NCBI GenBank assembly: GCA_003486645.1
Contig: DNGI01000494.1
Coordinates: forward strand, 11,664-19,198
Origin: Cyanobacteria bacterium UBA11370
GTDB taxonomy: Bacteria; Cyanobacteriota; Cyanobacteriia; Cyanobacteriales; Coleofasciculaceae
Length of the DNA: 7,535 bases
Direction of reading: 5' to 3'
Part shown: piece by piece, positions 1 to 6,395 of the stretch
How positions within the stretch are numbered: the first letter of the stretch is position 1
Layout: the number at the start of each line of letters is the position of its first letter
Notes under the pieces: generated by a model
Database searches by the model: none
What the model was told of the DNA's origin: nothing
Seen by the model: only the letters and a program-made list of their open reading frames with translations
Program-made: the position numbers and the translations under genes

Positions 1-49
1 TTGTTGGTTGTTGGTTATTGGTTATTGGTTATTGGTTGTTGGTTGTTGG
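1..49. repeat. Tandem heptamer array TTRTTGG, seven units
   Basis: Seven perfect-length units follow each other without gaps: two TTGTTGG, three TTATTGG, two TTGTTGG. Read on the minus strand (CCAAYAA) the array forms the 3' end of the kinase ending at 22. Because 7 is not a multiple of 3, the three consecutive CCAATAA units place TAA in all three minus-strand frames (at 29-31, 22-24 and 15-17). The plus strand has no stop in it. Short heptamers of this kind are common, poorly understood elements in filamentous cyanobacteria. The array touches the window edge, so its true length is unknown. Confidence 0.95.
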
Positions 50-1419
50 TTATTCTCCCCCACTCCCCACTCCCCACTCCCCACTCCCTCTTTTACCCGC
101 ACGGTTACACCTCCTTCGGATGTAAATTTGATTGCATTTCCCAGGAGATTAATTAAGACTTGGCGCAACTTGGCTTCGTCAGTTTGGATGTATTGGGGAA
201 GAGTTGGTGCATAGTCGAAAACTAATTGTAATCCCTTATTTTGAGCTGATAATTTGAACATATCTGCCAAACTATTGAGCATCTGGTAGAGATCAAAGCT
301 ATTTTCATTGAATGTTACTTGACCCACCTCAATTTTAGACAGTTGTAGAATATTATTAATTAAATCGAGTAAATGTTCCCCGGAACGCCGAATAATTCCG
401 ATGGGTTCTTGTTGATCAGGTTTGAGTGATGAGCCGCGCTCTAATAATTGGGTAAAACCGATAATAGCATTTAGGGGAGTCCGTAGTTCGTGACTCATAT
501 TGGCGAGGAATTGGCTTTTAGCACGGTTAGCCACTTCTGCTGCGTCTTTGGCGTTTTGGAGTTCCAACTCAATCTGCTTACGTTCTGTAATATCTTGACT
601 AACAGCAATTAAACAGGTTTCTCCATTAATATCAATACTTTCTGCGGATAACAAGGCTGTCCTAATGTCGCCAGACTTGGTGCAAAACTCAAATTCATAG
701 TTAGTCACACTACTGTTTTGAGTTAATAATTGAAATAAGCGATCGCGCTTTTGTGAATTGACCCAAAGACCCAATTCCATAGCGGTACGACCAATAATTT
801 CTTCACGACTATAACCCGTCATTTGACAGAAGGCATCATTAACCTCAAGATGGCTGCCATTACTCAATTGGGTGAGGGTGATAGCGTGAGGGGTACAACG
901 AAATGCTTTGGCAAACTTTTCTTCTGACTTACGCAGTGCTGCGGTTCGTTGCTCAACCAGAGTTTCTAATGCCTCATTAAGCTGCTGAAGTTTTACATTT
1001 TGTTCAGCTAGTTTTTTATCTTGAACGTAGCTGTATATCGCTTCTTTAACCGTCAATCTTAAGTCTTCAGCCTGCCAAGGTTTAGCAATATAACGATAGA
1101 GTTTTGCATACTGGATCGCATTGCTAACCGCTTCAAGATTGGCTTGTCCAGTTAGCATAATTTTTATGCTTTTCGGGCAAATAACATGAATTTCCTTAAG
1201 CAATTCATCTCCCTTAATATCCGGCATAATATAATCAGAAATAACTAAGGGAATTTCATACCCATCTGCCAGCAATTCTGACAGAAGTTCTAACGCATCT
1301 TCGCCTCCAATCGCCGTTTCAATCAGATAATGATCTCCCAGAGCTTTTTTCAGTTCTATTTTTAAGCTCTCTAGGATTGTCGGTTCATCATCAACACAGA
1401 TAATGACAGGTTTTATCAT
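22..1419 (-). CDS. REC-PAS-histidine kinase truncated in its ATPase domain by tandem repeats
   Basis: A 465-aa cytoplasmic hybrid sensor kinase with no membrane segment. An N-terminal receiver (residues 1-125) has the acidic pair D10/D11, phosphoacceptor D62, T90 and K113 in a KPW motif. A short coiled coil leads to a PAS domain (about 161-284, ending DITERKQ), then HisKA with H310 in the SHELRTP motif, then the start of HATPase_c with N-box residues N424 and N428. Recognisable sequence ends near residue 443. Residues 444-465 are repeat-encoded (Gly/Val-rich, then Asn/Gln-rich) and end at a TAA inside the repeat. The D-x-G-x-G, F and G2 boxes are absent, so autophosphorylation is unlikely. 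The receiver and PAS may still act, or this may be a decaying gene. The ATG overlaps the TGA of the upstream receiver gene (ATGA), fixing the start and implying coupling. Seen: domains and truncation. Inferred: loss of kinase activity. Confidence 0.9.
   Translation of the reverse strand: MIKPVIICVDDEPTILESLKIELKKALGDHYLIETAIGGEDALELLSELLADGYEIPLVISDYIMPDIKGDELLKEIHVICPKSIKIMLTGQANLEAVSNAIQYAKLYRYIAKPWQAEDLRLTVKEAIYSYVQDKKLAEQNVKLQQLNEALETLVEQRTAALRKSEEKFAKAFRCTPHAITLTQLSNGSHLEVNDAFCQMTGYSREEIIGRTAMELGLWVNSQKRDRLFQLLTQNSSVTNYEFEFCTKSGDIRTALLSAESIDINGETCLIAVSQDITERKQIELELQNAKDAAEVANRAKSQFLANMSHELRTPLNAIIGFTQLLERGSSLKPDQQEPIGIIRRSGEHLLDLINNILQLSKIEVGQVTFNENSFDLYQMLNSLADMFKLSAQNKGLQLVFDYAPTLPQYIQTDEAKLRQVLINLLGNAIKFTSEGGVTVRVKEGVGSGEWGVGENNQQPTTNNQ
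62..89. repeat. Tandem heptamer array ACTCCCC, about four units
   Basis: Three exact ACTCCCC units are followed by ACTCCCT. A different heptamer family (TTRTTGG) follows after a short junction at 50-61. On the minus strand the unit is GGGGAGT and is translated within the kinase gene as a Gly/Val/Ser/Glu/Trp-rich tail. The sequence abruptly leaves recognisable histidine-kinase ATPase sequence at about position 90, so the insertion edge is sharp. Confidence 0.93.
739..746. repeat. HIP1 octamer GCGATCGC (one of four)
   Basis: Palindromic GCGATCGC also occurs at 3746-3753, 5089-5096 and 6612-6619. Four copies in 7.5 kb is far above chance and is the usual signature of a cyanobacterial genome. 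All four lie inside coding sequence. Confidence 0.9.
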
Positions 1420-1811
1420 AATTTTTCCAAACCGGATTTAATCGTTTCGACTAACTCTTGACCATTCCAAGGTTTATGTAAACAACTATGCAGATTAGCT
1501 TGGGCTTTGACTCGTTCAATTGCCGCCGCATCCGCTTGTCCAGTTAACATAACTTTAACAACATCGGGATATTTTTGATGAACCCGAATCAGAAATTCGT
1601 CTCCCTTAAGACCCGGCATTAACCAATCGGAAACAATCACTAAAATATCACTTTGCTCATCTTCAAGTTCTTCAATAATTTCTAAGGCTTCATCCGCGCT
1701 TTCTGCAACTTCATAAAGGTACGTATCTCCAAATTCATTTTTGAGTTGAATTTTGAGACTGTTTAATACGACAACTTCATCATCAACACATAAAATTACT
1801 GGCTTAGACAT
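1416..1811 (-). CDS. Stand-alone CheY-like response regulator (single receiver domain)
   Basis: The 131-aa protein is one receiver domain and nothing else: no DNA-binding, enzymatic or protein-binding output. Visible key residues are D10/D11 (Mg2+ site), phosphoacceptor D62 in SDWLMPG, T90 in the MLTGQ strand and K113 in a KPW motif. Family knowledge says such proteins shuttle phosphate or bind a partner when phosphorylated. The neighbouring kinases are the obvious phosphodonors, but partners cannot be read from sequence. It aligns without gaps to the receiver of the next gene downstream (residues 1-120, about 45% identical by hand count), so the two likely arose by duplication. Its ATG overlaps the end of the upstream kinase by 8 nt, and its own stop overlaps the next ATG by 4 nt. 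A GAGGAG ribosome site lies 10 nt upstream. Confidence 0.93.
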   Translation of the reverse strand: MSKPVILCVDDEVVVLNSLKIQLKNEFGDTYLYEVAESADEALEIIEELEDEQSDILVIVSDWLMPGLKGDEFLIRVHQKYPDVVKVMLTGQADAAAIERVKAQANLHSCLHKPWNGQELVETIKSGLEKL

Positions 1812-4278
1812 CCTGATTTTGCTCCTCGTCTACATGAATGGGTAAAGACACCTTAAATGTAGTTTTACCCAATTCACTCTCAACGTCAATTCGTCCCTGA
1901 TGTTTATCAATAATTTTTTTAACAATATCCAATCCCAACCCACTTCCTTCTCCGGGGGGTTTAGTCGTAAAAAAGGGATCGAAGATTTTGGGCATAATTT
2001 CCGGGGGAATCCCTTCACCACTATCGGTGATCCTGACAACGAAATTGCCATCGTGTTGATTCACATCAATTTTTAAGCTCCCCTTGTTTTTCATCGCTTG
2101 GAGAGAATTGTGAATCAAATTTGTCCAAACTTGATTGAGTTCATCAGGATAGCAAAGGAGAGAGGGGAGAGAATTTTGATAATTTTTAATAACTTGGACT
2201 CCCTGTTTTAGATGATTGTAATAAAGGGTTAATACCGTTTCAATCCCGTCAATTGGGTTAGCTAAAACCTTTTCACCTATCGAATCATACCGAGCATAAC
2301 TTTTCAACGCAAACACCACTTTCGCGGCACGTTCTGTAGCTGTTTTGATTGTTTGTGTACTCGTTTTCACACTAGCAAGTTGATAGGCAGTCTTTAAAAT
2401 ATTGCCCCCTTCTGGGTCTTTCAATAGAGGTAAAAAGGGCAAAATATCTTTATAAACACCCAGATCTACAAGGGTATCAGCAATGGTATCTGAATTGTTG
2501 ATGCTATACTCTTCTAGTTCCCGAATCAAGGTGCGTTTAAATTGGCGTTTTTCTTTGGCTGAGAACCTCATTGATTGTTGAGTGGATTGACGCAGTAATG
2601 CAAAAAAATCTAAGTAACGTTCTTTTGATAATCCTTGCAGAAATTGAGGGAATTGTTCTAGATTATGAGTTAAAAAATCTCCAATATTCTCTACCGACGA
2701 ACGAATGGCTCCTAGGGGGGTATTGATTTCATGAGCCACCCCAGCAATCAATTGACCGAGTGCTGCCATTTTTTCAGATTGAATGAGTTCTTGTTGAGTT
2801 CGTTTAAGATCTTGTAGGGTGTTAGCTAACTCCTCATTTTTTTGACGTAATGTTTCTTCAGCTTGTTTGCGATCCGTGATATCGTGAGAAAGGGCAAGCA
2901 GGCATTTTTGTCCCCGAAGTGTGATCGTTTCTGCGGACATTAGTGCGGTTCTTACATCGCCATTTTTCGTCCGAAAATCAAATTCATAGTTACAAATATT
3001 GCCGTTTTCGGCTAATAGTTTTATCATTTGGTTGCGGCTTTCTGGATGCACCCAAATATTCAAATCAATCGCAGTACGACCAATAGCTTCTTCATGGGTA
3101 TAACCTGTCAATTGACAGAAACTATCGTTCACTTCGATATAACAGCTATCACTCAGCCGGGTAATTGTAATCGCACTGGGACTAGCGCGGAAGGCTTTAC
3201 TAAATTTTTCTTCTGACTGACGCAGTGCAACAATAGCTTCCTGGCGATCTGTGATATTTCGGGCAACCCAAATGACAGAATTATTAGGCAGAGGTGAAAC
3301 ATTAGCAGTAAACCAAACTTCATCGTTACCAATAGGTAGGCTGTAATCAAAATTGATGGTCTGCTGTGTGTCTACAACATGCCGAATTTGATTTAACCAA
3401 CCTTCGGTTTTCTCACTTTGCAAAAACTGTTCGATCATTTGATCAATGACACAACCCGCAGATTCGTACAGACGACCTGGATTGGTTGGTGCAATTTCTA
3501 TATTTGTACCTTCAGGATCAATAATCAGCACAATATCAGTCATTGCCTCAAAAACAGCACGCATTTTTCCTTCAGATGTGCTGAGTTGGGCTTCTAATAA
3601 TTTGCGTTCCTCAATTTCTTGTTGCAGTTGGAGATTTTTTTCTTCTAATTCCTGAGTGCGAGTTTTAATTAATGCTTCTATATTCTGATTGCAAGAGTGT
3701 AACTGACTACAAAGATCGGCTAGGTCTTGGCGGCTTTTTTGAACAGCGATCGCATCTCGGTACGACTTTAATGCCGTGATTGTTGTTGTTAAGAATTTTT
3801 GATGAGTCAGTTCGAGTTTGGTTTTATAATCGTTGATATCGTAATCTAAAATTACTGATTGTTCGGGGGCTTCACCGGGCTGACCCGTTCGTAATATAAT
3901 CCGTACCAAGGTATTTTTTAACACCTCACGAATATATTTCACGACCTTTAAACCAGCATCATTCGTCTCCATCACAACATCCAAAAAAATGACGGCTATA
4001 TCCGGATGAGTGGCGATTAACTGCTTGGCTTCTTTCCCTGAGTAAGCTGAAATTAAAGTGAGTGGTTTTCCTTCAAAGGTAAAACGCTTCAATACCAACT
4101 TGGTCGCTTGGTGGACTTCACTATCATCATCGACAAGGAGAATTTTCCATGCCTTCTCTGCCTCTGGTTCAGAGGAGTTGACTCGGTTCTCTTGGTCATT
4201 CAAAGTCTGAGGATTATCCTCTTCAAAAATGAATGGATCATTATTACCTAATAGAGATTCATTCAGAAGCTTTGTCAT
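1804..4278 (-). CDS. REC-PAS-PAS-histidine kinase, 824 aa
   Basis: Soluble hybrid sensor kinase. After an acidic, Asn-rich N-terminus (1-44) comes a receiver (about 45-175) with acidic residues D50-D52, phosphoacceptor D100, T131 and K152. Its RTGQPGEAPE and YDINDYK motifs match the receiver type I know from DUF3369/HD-GYP regulators. A coiled coil (about 178-235) precedes two PAS domains (about 236-348 and 351-474). HisKA has H516 in VAHEINTP. HATPase_c is intact: N720/N724, D752-x-G754-x-G756, F-box FDPFF at 766-770, and G2 box GEGSGLGL at 776-783. The H-to-N-box distance is about 204 residues, longer than the usual 110-130, owing to a helical insert near 540-650. The second PAS is about 58% identical, without gaps, to that of the 465-aa kinase. 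The gene starts 3 nt after the stop of the 601-aa kinase gene and overlaps the receiver gene by 8 nt. Input signal unknown. Confidence 0.95.
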   Translation of the reverse strand: MTKLLNESLLGNNDPFIFEEDNPQTLNDQENRVNSSEPEAEKAWKILLVDDDSEVHQATKLVLKRFTFEGKPLTLISAYSGKEAKQLIATHPDIAVIFLDVVMETNDAGLKVVKYIREVLKNTLVRIILRTGQPGEAPEQSVILDYDINDYKTKLELTHQKFLTTTITALKSYRDAIAVQKSRQDLADLCSQLHSCNQNIEALIKTRTQELEEKNLQLQQEIEERKLLEAQLSTSEGKMRAVFEAMTDIVLIIDPEGTNIEIAPTNPGRLYESAGCVIDQMIEQFLQSEKTEGWLNQIRHVVDTQQTINFDYSLPIGNDEVWFTANVSPLPNNSVIWVARNITDRQEAIVALRQSEEKFSKAFRASPSAITITRLSDSCYIEVNDSFCQLTGYTHEEAIGRTAIDLNIWVHPESRNQMIKLLAENGNICNYEFDFRTKNGDVRTALMSAETITLRGQKCLLALSHDITDRKQAEETLRQKNEELANTLQDLKRTQQELIQSEKMAALGQLIAGVAHEINTPLGAIRSSVENIGDFLTHNLEQFPQFLQGLSKERYLDFFALLRQSTQQSMRFSAKEKRQFKRTLIRELEEYSINNSDTIADTLVDLGVYKDILPFLPLLKDPEGGNILKTAYQLASVKTSTQTIKTATERAAKVVFALKSYARYDSIGEKVLANPIDGIETVLTLYYNHLKQGVQVIKNYQNSLPSLLCYPDELNQVWTNLIHNSLQAMKNKGSLKIDVNQHDGNFVVRITDSGEGIPPEIMPKIFDPFFTTKPPGEGSGLGLDIVKKIIDKHQGRIDVESELGKTTFKVSLPIHVDEEQNQDV
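1822..1827 (-). promoter_or_regulatory. Shine-Dalgarno GAGGAG for the stand-alone receiver
   Basis: On the minus strand GAGGAG sits 10 nt before the ATG ending at 1811, inside the last codons (Glu-Glu) of the upstream kinase. It supports the 1811 start and the reading of the 8-nt overlap as translational coupling. The other starts in this operon lack an equally good site. Confidence 0.6.
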
Positions 4279-4281
4279 ACC

Positions 4282-6087
4282 TTAAGACTCATCCTGTATT
4301 ACAATGGGTAAGTCAATAATGAATTTTGTCCCTGCTCCGATTTCACTTTCACAACGGAGAGTTCCTTGCAACGTTTGGGTAACTAAATTATAGACAATAT
4401 GCAAACCTAAACCACTTCCTCCTTTAGATCGAGCTGTAGTAAAGAAAGGCTCAAAAATTTTGCCTAAATTCTCAGATGGAATTCCACACCCATCATCAGT
4501 ATATTCAATAACGGCTCTATCCTGAAAGCGCATTACTTCAAAACGTAACTGCCCATGTTGATCGGGTGGATAAGCATGGAAAATTGAGTTCATTACTAAA
4601 TTTGTTGCTACTTGAGACAACGCCCCCGGATAGCTATCTAGAGTTAGGGTTTTATCTCCCTCAACAATGAGCGTATGTTGAGCTTGTTTAAGTTGGGGTC
4701 TTAAGCTTAATAACGCATCTTCAAGATAATCTTTCAGCAAAATAGAGCGCTTTTCTAAGTTGGTTTGATCGATAGCGACTTGCTTAAAACTTTGTACCAG
4801 TTCGCCTGCTCTTCTTAAATTACGGAGAATCAGTTGGCTACTTTCAGTCGCACTCTCTAAATATTGATTTAAGTCTGAACGCTTTAATATCTCTTTTTTA
4901 CAGACTTTTAAAAAGGCTTGAGTTTCGTTTTCCAGAAAGGATGCTGTTAGAATTGCTGTCCCAATCGGAGTATTAATTTCATGAGCTACCCCAGCCACTA
5001 AACTCCCTAAAGCTGCCATTTTTTCAGATTCAATTAACTGATTTTGAGTCGCTTTCAAGTGTTCGAGAGCTTGGGATAGTTTTTGAGTGCGATCGCGCAC
5101 CTCTTTTTCCAACGTTCGACTATAATCCTCTAGCAGTTTTTCAGCTTGTTTGCGAACTGTAATATCTTGCAAAGCATTAATGCCATAAATAATATGACCT
5201 TGCTCATCATAAATAGGTGTTGCCCAAACTTCAATCGGAATGATCTTATCCTGGTGATGAATTTCTAGGTCATCGGCGGTTGCTGTTTCACCTTTGAGCG
5301 CTCGTACAATAGGCAATCTTTCGGACGGATAAAGTATATTAGTCCCCGCTATATAAATTTTATACGTCTCAGAAAGTTCTTCAATGGTTGTGTGTGGATC
5401 AACCCCTTTTCCAAAAATTTCTTTCGCTTTTTGATTCATGAAGTAAAGTTTGCCACTCGTATCCAGTACTTTCACACCAACAGGTACAGCTTCTAAGAAT
5501 TGAGCTAGCCTGCGCTCACTTTCGTAAACAACTTCTTTGGCGCGATTGTGCAACTGTTCAGCAACGGTATCTCCATGTTCAGTAAATGTATCTAACAAGA
5601 TTTTAAAGTCAGCATTTTCTTGTTTTAATAATTCTTTTTCTCGGCTTATGCGTCTCGTTTCAACTCTCAATCGGCAGAGATTAATATGAGTATTAATCCG
5701 AACCAGCAATTCATTTTTTGAAATCGGTTTAGTTAGAAAATCATTAGCCCCAACCCCTAATCCCGCTTCCCAATCTTCGACTGGATTTTGATCGCTCAAC
5801 AAAATAATAGGTAATTCATCCGCCTGCCAAGTTGTACGAATTTTTTGAGTGATTTCATAACCCGTCATTCCCGGCATGATCGCATCGAGTAAGATTAGGT
5901 CAGGTTTGAAACCCTTTTGAATTAGAGTTAAGGCTTCTTTTCCAGTGTTGACTTGAGTAATCCCATATTTTTCTAAGGACATACAGTTAACCAGTACCTG
6001 ACGATTCACTGGATCATCATCGACAATCAACACGTTGTAGTTTGTAGGTTGGCAATCATCAGAATTGTTGCTTGTTGGATAGTTCAT
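4282..6087 (-). CDS. REC-PAS-histidine kinase, 601 aa, first gene of the operon
   Basis: Soluble hybrid kinase with no predicted membrane segment. The receiver (about 17-135) shows D23-D25, phosphoacceptor D68 in LLDAIMPG, S98 and K120 in TKP. A coiled coil (about 136-192) leads to a PAS domain (about 192-315, ending DITVRKQAE) and a second coiled coil (315-355). HisKA carries H369 in VAHEINTP. HATPase_c is complete: N496/N500, D531-x-G533-x-G535, FEPFF at 545-549, and GGSGLGL at 556-562. All catalytic elements are present, so it should autophosphorylate. The ATG at 6087 is the first start after an in-frame stop 11 codons upstream, so the start is well constrained, although only a weak AGG precedes it. 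It is the operon's promoter-proximal gene and is divergent from the efflux gene. The sensed signal cannot be read from the PAS sequence. Confidence 0.95.
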   Translation of the reverse strand: MNYPTSNNSDDCQPTNYNVLIVDDDPVNRQVLVNCMSLEKYGITQVNTGKEALTLIQKGFKPDLILLDAIMPGMTGYEITQKIRTTWQADELPIILLSDQNPVEDWEAGLGVGANDFLTKPISKNELLVRINTHINLCRLRVETRRISREKELLKQENADFKILLDTFTEHGDTVAEQLHNRAKEVVYESERRLAQFLEAVPVGVKVLDTSGKLYFMNQKAKEIFGKGVDPHTTIEELSETYKIYIAGTNILYPSERLPIVRALKGETATADDLEIHHQDKIIPIEVWATPIYDEQGHIIYGINALQDITVRKQAEKLLEDYSRTLEKEVRDRTQKLSQALEHLKATQNQLIESEKMAALGSLVAGVAHEINTPIGTAILTASFLENETQAFLKVCKKEILKRSDLNQYLESATESSQLILRNLRRAGELVQSFKQVAIDQTNLEKRSILLKDYLEDALLSLRPQLKQAQHTLIVEGDKTLTLDSYPGALSQVATNLVMNSIFHAYPPDQHGQLRFEVMRFQDRAVIEYTDDGCGIPSENLGKIFEPFFTTARSKGGSGLGLHIVYNLVTQTLQGTLRCESEIGAGTKFIIDLPIVIQDES

Positions 6088-6134
6088 TGTGCCTATGACT
6101 GTAGGGTTAAACGTAACTTAAGACGATCACACTA

Positions 6135-6161
6135 GGGGAGTGGGGAATGGGGGGCAGGGGG
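6135..6161. repeat. Degenerate G-rich heptamer tract (GGGGAGT family)
   Basis: GGGGAGT, GGGGAAT, GGGGGGCA and GGGGG follow one another. The first unit is the same heptamer as the array at 62-89, read on the other strand. It lies 48-74 nt before the first operon gene, so it would be a C-rich stretch of that gene's 5' leader if the promoter at 6219-6246 is right. Confidence 0.7.
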
Positions 6162-6191
6162 AAAACTTGTGCTAGATAATTTTAAGTATTA

Positions 6192-6205
6192 ACTCAAAAC
6201 TCAAA
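6192..6205. repeat. Two tandem ACTCAAA heptamers
   Basis: Two exact copies of ACTCAAA, flanked by an extra A on each side. This is a third heptamer type in the same window, and similar AACTCAAAACTCAAAAC strings are frequent in cyanobacterial intergenic DNA. With only two copies, chance is possible. Confidence 0.5.
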
Positions 6206-6218
6206 ACCCTATAGATTT

Positions 6219-6246
6219 ATTTTATAGTAAAGAATTGACAAATCAA
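6219..6246 (-). promoter_or_regulatory. Candidate sigma70-type promoter of the kinase operon
   Basis: On the minus strand there is a -35 TTGATT (6241-6246), a 16-bp spacer and a -10 TAAAAT (6219-6224). This places a transcript start near 6212 and a leader of about 125 nt before the ATG at 6087. A weaker alternative nearer the gene is TTGAGT with a 17-bp spacer and AATTAT. This is pattern matching only, in AT-rich DNA, so confidence is low. Confidence 0.35.
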
Positions 6247-6338
6247 ATAAATTGTGGTTTGACGATGAGGACGATGGGGACATGAAAGTAACCCCACAGC
6301 GGAAGTTAAATTTTGTATAGTTTAAGTAACATTGATTC

Positions 6339-6343
6339 AGGAG
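6339..6343 (+). promoter_or_regulatory. Orphan Shine-Dalgarno-like AGGAG upstream of the efflux gene
   Basis: AGGAG is the best ribosome-site match before the membrane fusion protein, but 52 nt separate it from that gene's only in-frame ATG (6396). Nothing closer than an ATT codon in the right frame could use it. It may be a relic of an earlier start, or chance. Confidence 0.3.
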
Positions 6344-6395
6344 AATTTTTCCTTTTCTAGAGAATCACCTCTGGAATGATACCCAACAGCAAAAA

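Larger units (their letters stand above)
6088..6395. other. Divergent intergenic region, 308 bp
   Basis: It separates the minus-strand kinase operon from the plus-strand efflux gene. It holds a candidate operon promoter (6219-6246), a G-rich degenerate heptamer tract (6135-6161) and two ACTCAAA heptamers (6192-6205). There is a near-perfect 9-bp direct repeat, GACGATGAG/GACGATGGG (6261-6278), and an isolated AGGAG (6339-6343). A possible plus-strand -10 box TATAGT lies at 6316-6321 but has no convincing -35. TTGACA at 6235-6240 (plus) has no good -10 at proper spacing. I see no tRNA, small ORF or terminator hairpin. Confidence 0.8.

Noticed and set aside
1..89. Possible CRISPR array
   Set aside because: Units are 7 bp, contiguous and without spacers, so these are simple tandem repeats.
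8..214. Plus-strand open frame of 68 codons with a hydrophobic Leu/Val/Trp/Gly start
   Set aside because: It is translated from the TTRTTGG and ACTCCCC arrays and then antisense to the kinase. Such repeat-derived frames are a common spurious call in cyanobacteria.
1830..3655. Short open frames overlapping the 824-aa kinase on both strands (1830-2051, 3028-3216, 3153-3350, 3446-3655)
   Set aside because: They are alternative-frame shadows of well-supported kinase domains.
6235..6264. Plus-strand promoter based on a perfect TTGACA at 6235-6240
   Set aside because: No acceptable -10 hexamer lies 16-18 bp downstream, and the bases overlap the spacer of the better minus-strand candidate.
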